A DNA stretch of 64,000 nt from Mycobacterium szulgai (GTDB taxonomy: Bacteria; Actinomycetota; Actinomycetes; Mycobacteriales; Mycobacteriaceae), in NCBI RefSeq assembly GCF_002116635.1, contig NZ_LQPW01000007.1:1-64000 (forward strand). Direction: 5' to 3'. The position numbers and the translations under genes were made by a program. Of this stretch, positions 61,275-64,000 are shown one piece after another. The notes under the pieces are model-generated. The model saw only the letters and a list, made by a program, of their open reading frames with translations. It was not told the origin of the DNA and ran no database searches. Positions within the stretch are counted from its first letter, which is position 1, and every line of letters begins with the position of its first letter.

Positions 61275-61313
61275 ACGTTTCAAATACGCAACCGAACGTT
61301 TCAAATACGCAAC
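61275..61313. repeat. Tandem 18-bp direct repeat with 21-bp period
   Basis: ACGTTTCAAATACGCAAC occurs at 61275-61292 and again at 61296-61313. The 21-bp period puts both copies on the same face of the helix, which suggests paired sites for a regulator of narK1, about 150 bp downstream. Confidence 0.6.
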
Positions 61314-61458
61314 AAATTGACGCCCGCCTTCAGGGTTTCTACAGGACTTCTACAGCAGGTTCCTGCTGCTCCGGGCATGCTCGGCGCGCCGAAGCCTGGC
61401 ACTCTGGAAAGTCCATGTCGGACAAGGACGGCCACGCACGGGGCCGCGAGCAAGGAGG

Positions 61459-63027
61459 GTGATGGACCAGCAGATGCTGCTGCAACGCGACGAATCGCCG
61501 CGCAGTTCAGGGCACGACTTGAGTTCCACCCACCCGGTTAATCACACTGTCGCTCACGGCCACTCGAACGCTTCGACGAAGCGCCGCAGTGGCTCGCGTC
61601 ACATCTCACATTGGGACCCTGAGGATTTGGTGGCGTGGGAGGCCGGTAACAAGACGATCGCCCGGCGCAATCTTTTCTGGTCGGTGGTGACAGTCCACCT
61701 CGGTTATTCGGTGTGGACACTCTGGCCGGTGATGACGTTGTTCATGCCGCAGAACATCTATGGGTTCTCGGCCGGTGACAAGTTTCTGCTCGACATCGTC
61801 GCCACCTTGGTGGGCGCCTGTATGCGCACGCCCTACTCGTTGGCCACCGCGATCTTCGGCGGCCGCAACTGGGCGATGTTCTCGGCAATGGTGTTGATAT
61901 TTCCGGTGATTGGCGCGATGGTCTTGTTGGCCAACCCCGGTCTGCCGCTGTGGCCGTACCTGGTGTGCGCGGCGCTCACCGGATTAGGTGGTGGAAATTT
62001 CGCGGCATCGATGACCAACGCCAACGCGTTCTACCCGCACCGCCTCAAAGGCTCGGCACTCGGAATCGCCGGCGGCATAGGCAATCTCGGTGTGCCGGTG
62101 ATCCAGCTGGTGAGTCTGGCGGTCATCGCGACAGTCGGCGACGGCAAGCCCTACCTGGTCTGCGGCCTGTACGCGGTGCTGTTGTCGATCGCCGCGATCG
62201 GGATGACACGGGGCATGAACAACCTCGAGCAGTACCGGGTCAAGGTGACCCGGCTGCGGCCGATCGTCGGCGCGGTGCTTTCCGCCCCGGACACGTGGTT
62301 CCTGTCGCTGCTGTACCTCGGCAGCTTCGGCTCGTTCATCGGGTTTTCGTTCGCCTTCGGCCAGGTGTTGCAGACCAACTTCATCGCTTGCGGCCAAACC
62401 ATGGCGCAGGCCACGCTGCACGCCGCCGAACTGGCTTTCGTCGGGCCGCTGCTGGCCGCGCTGGCCCGGGTTTTCGGCGGCCGGCTGGCCGACCGGATCG
62501 GCGGCAGCCGCCTGACCCTGATGGTGTTCATCGCCATGACGCTCACCGCCGGCCTGCTGATCAGCGCGAGCTCTCTGGAAGACCGGCACCACCACGCGCT
62601 ACAGAGCGGCTCGCACGCCGGTCTGGCCGTCGTCGGTTACTTCGTCTGCTTCATCGCGTTATTCATCTTGTCCGGCGTGGGCAACGGATCCGTCTACAAG
62701 ATGATCCCGTCGATCTTCGAAGCATGCAGTCGCTCGCTGGACCTCGGCGAGACCGAACGGCGCGAATGGTCACGCGTCATCTCCGGCGTGGCCATCGGGT
62801 TCGTCGCCGCCTTCGGCGCCCTCGGCGGGGTGGGGATCAACCTGGCACTGCGCGAGTCCTACGTCAGCACCGGCACCGGGACGTCGGCGTTCTTCACCTT
62901 CATGTTCTGCTATGCCGGCGCCGCACTGCTGACCTGGAAGAAGTACGTACGCCGACCGGCACTAAGCCTTGCCAGTGAGAGCCCGGCCGCCCCGGCCCTG
63001 CAGCCGGCTGAACTCGTGACCTCCTGA
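61459..63027 (+). CDS. narK1: Nitrate/nitrite transporter NarK1
   Basis: 522 residues from GTG 61459; ATG 61462 is an alternative, because AAGGAGG ends immediately before the GTG. A hydrophilic N-terminus of about 70 residues (HHIS-WDPEDLVAWEAGNK at its end) precedes twelve hydrophobic helices of the major facilitator superfamily. The nitrate signature GLGGGNFAASMTNANAFYP and a second G-rich motif (GGIGNLGVPVIQL) identify the NarK family. Imports nitrate or exports nitrite. Its partner is likely the assimilatory nitrate reductase upstream. Confidence 0.93.
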   Translation: MMDQQMLLQRDESPRSSGHDLSSTHPVNHTVAHGHSNASTKRRSGSRHISHWDPEDLVAWEAGNKTIARRNLFWSVVTVHLGYSVWTLWPVMTLFMPQNIYGFSAGDKFLLDIVATLVGACMRTPYSLATAIFGGRNWAMFSAMVLIFPVIGAMVLLANPGLPLWPYLVCAALTGLGGGNFAASMTNANAFYPHRLKGSALGIAGGIGNLGVPVIQLVSLAVIATVGDGKPYLVCGLYAVLLSIAAIGMTRGMNNLEQYRVKVTRLRPIVGAVLSAPDTWFLSLLYLGSFGSFIGFSFAFGQVLQTNFIACGQTMAQATLHAAELAFVGPLLAALARVFGGRLADRIGGSRLTLMVFIAMTLTAGLLISASSLEDRHHHALQSGSHAGLAVVGYFVCFIALFILSGVGNGSVYKMIPSIFEACSRSLDLGETERREWSRVISGVAIGFVAAFGALGGVGINLALRESYVSTGTGTSAFFTFMFCYAGAALLTWKKYVRRPALSLASESPAAPALQPAELVTS

Positions 63028-63029
63028 GT

Positions 63030-64000
63030 TCAGTCGGGCAGGTTTTCTGGGTGCAGCATCTCGGCGTAACGCAGCGGCTCGGGGATACCGAATCCGTCGA
63101 CCAGCGTTTTAGCGTGCGGTCGCAGTAGCCGGCACCGGTCGTTGATGCCGCGGGTGACGGCCTTGGCGCGCTCGGTGGACAGGTAGCGGTGCTCGATGTA
63201 CCACGCCTTGTCTTCCTCGATCACCGACAGGGCGTACAGGTCGCACAACAGGCCGAGCAGCTCGCGGGCCTGTTCGTCGGGGCACGACTCGATCCCGGCG
63301 ACGAACGCTTCAAGCACCACGCGGTCGATGTGGGCCGAAGCGGCGTGCAGCACGTGATCCTGCACGGCATTGAACGCGTCGAAGGCCGACAGCTCCTTGG
63401 ATTTGCTTTGCAGCCGGCGCGCCACCGAGGACAGCAGATAATCCTCACGCTCCTCGAACATGTTGACCTGGGTGCCGCGGTTGAACAGGCTGCCCTCTTC
63501 TTCGCTGTCCTGCCTGGCGTCCACGATCCGTTGCATAATCGCCTCTGCCGCAGTGCGTTTCCGTACCCGGTCACTGACGGTGTTGGCCGCGAAACGCACC
63601 CACTCGACCGGACTCATGCTCTTGATGTCGTCGGCGTATGCGGTCAACAGCTCTTTGGCCACCAGCTGAGTCAGCACGTGGTTGTCACCTTCGAAGGTGG
63701 TGAACACGTCGGTGTCGGCGCGCAGTGCGATCAACCGGTTCTCGGCCATGTAGCCCGCGCCGCCGCAGGCTTCCCGAGCCTCCTGAATGGCCCGCGAAGC
63801 ATGCCACGTGTTGGCCGCCTTCAGCCCGGCGGCACGAGCTTCCAGCTCCCGCTGCTCCTCGGCGTCCACCACGTCTGAGGTCTGTAGGTCATGACATTTG
63901 GACACCAGCTCGTTCTGGGCGAACTGCAGCGCGTACGTTTTCGCTATCAACGGAAACAGCCGGCGCTGGTGCACCAGGTAGTCCATGATCAGCACTTCGC
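63030..64000 (-). CDS. Acyl-CoA dehydrogenase/oxidase family protein (partial)
   Basis: The C-terminal 323 codons of a gene whose start lies beyond the right edge; the frame is still open there. The stretch AREACGGAGYMAENRL, with ADTDVFTTFEGDNHVL, is typical of acyl-CoA oxidase-like FadE proteins (flavin-binding region and catalytic segment TFEG). A long helical C-terminal domain follows, as in ACOX-type enzymes. Involved in fatty-acid beta-oxidation. The stop lies 2 bp from that of narK1 on the opposite strand. Confidence 0.85.
   Translation of the reverse strand, partial: EVLIMDYLVHQRRLFPLIAKTYALQFAQNELVSKCHDLQTSDVVDAEEQRELEARAAGLKAANTWHASRAIQEAREACGGAGYMAENRLIALRADTDVFTTFEGDNHVLTQLVAKELLTAYADDIKSMSPVEWVRFAANTVSDRVRKRTAAEAIMQRIVDARQDSEEEGSLFNRGTQVNMFEEREDYLLSSVARRLQSKSKELSAFDAFNAVQDHVLHAASAHIDRVVLEAFVAGIESCPDEQARELLGLLCDLYALSVIEEDKAWYIEHRYLSTERAKAVTRGINDRCRLLRPHAKTLVDGFGIPEPLRYAEMLHPENLPD

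Overview
The window is chromosomal DNA from a slow-growing Mycobacterium close to the M. tuberculosis / M. kansasii group. GC is high, start codons are often GTG, PPE/Esx genes are present, and most of 10.3-63 kb follows, in inverted orientation, the M. tuberculosis order phoH1-ybeY-Rv2366c-Rv2365c-era-amiA2-recO-uppS-Rv2360c-zur-smtB-glyS-PPE40-(PPE38 locus)-plcABC-Rv2348c-esxP-esxO-Rv2345-dgt-dnaG-Rv2342-asnT-(...)-cysE-cysK1-mez-lppP-narK1. Gene names are assigned by recalled family sequence and synteny; no database search was run.

Layout. (1) 1-10.1 kb, minus strand: a giant gene, cut by the window edge, that joins a FadD22-like 4-hydroxybenzoate ligase plus aryl-carrier protein to a Pks15/1-like KS-AT-DH-ER-KR module. 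It is preceded by a chorismate pyruvate-lyase (Rv2949c family) and, further upstream, a Rieske oxygenase. This is the p-hydroxyphenylalkanoate pathway in compact form, beside phoH1. (2) 10.3-20.5 kb: housekeeping genes for RNA/ribosome maturation (phoH, ybeY, era), repair (recO), polyprenyl synthesis (uppS), zinc regulation (smtB-zur) and glyS. (3) 20.5-28.1 kb: two PPE-MPTR genes whose first 600 bp (leader plus PPE domain) appear identical, then an intact PPE71-esxX-esxY-PPE38 locus, the ESX-5 accessory locus needed for export of PE_PGRS/PPE-MPTR proteins. (4) 28.2-35.7 kb: a GAP-family membrane protein, three Tat-exported phospholipases C each preceded by the same spaced promoter-like module, an Rv2348c homologue, and esxP-esxO. 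(5) 35.9-42.2 kb: TPM-domain protein, dgt, dnaG, tRNA-Asn and a DUF5994 gene.

(6) 43-54 kb is the most interesting part, a sulfur/cysteine island. A family-2A encapsulin shell gene overlaps its presumed cargo, a cysteine desulfurase with a long low-complexity N-terminus. Divergent from it runs a leaderless polycysteine leader ORF, then a thioester-domain-like gene, cysK1, cysE, a membrane thioredoxin and a DUF4395 protein. Immediately downstream a second polycysteine leader ORF precedes an unrelated-looking four-gene cluster: a stand-alone ANTAR RNA-binding regulator, an Orn/Lys/Arg-decarboxylase-fold PLP enzyme, a GNAT acetyltransferase and an NNMT-type methyltransferase. I infer that this cluster is a cysteine-controlled small-molecule pathway; its product is unknown.

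(7) 54-64 kb: malic enzyme mez, a decayed fragment of a flavoreductase, a 1383-residue nitrate reductase fused to an NADPH flavoreductase, lppP, the nitrate transporter narK1, and the end of an acyl-CoA dehydrogenase/oxidase gene cut by the window edge.

Most other long open frames in this GC-rich DNA are antisense or shifted shadows of these genes and were left out.
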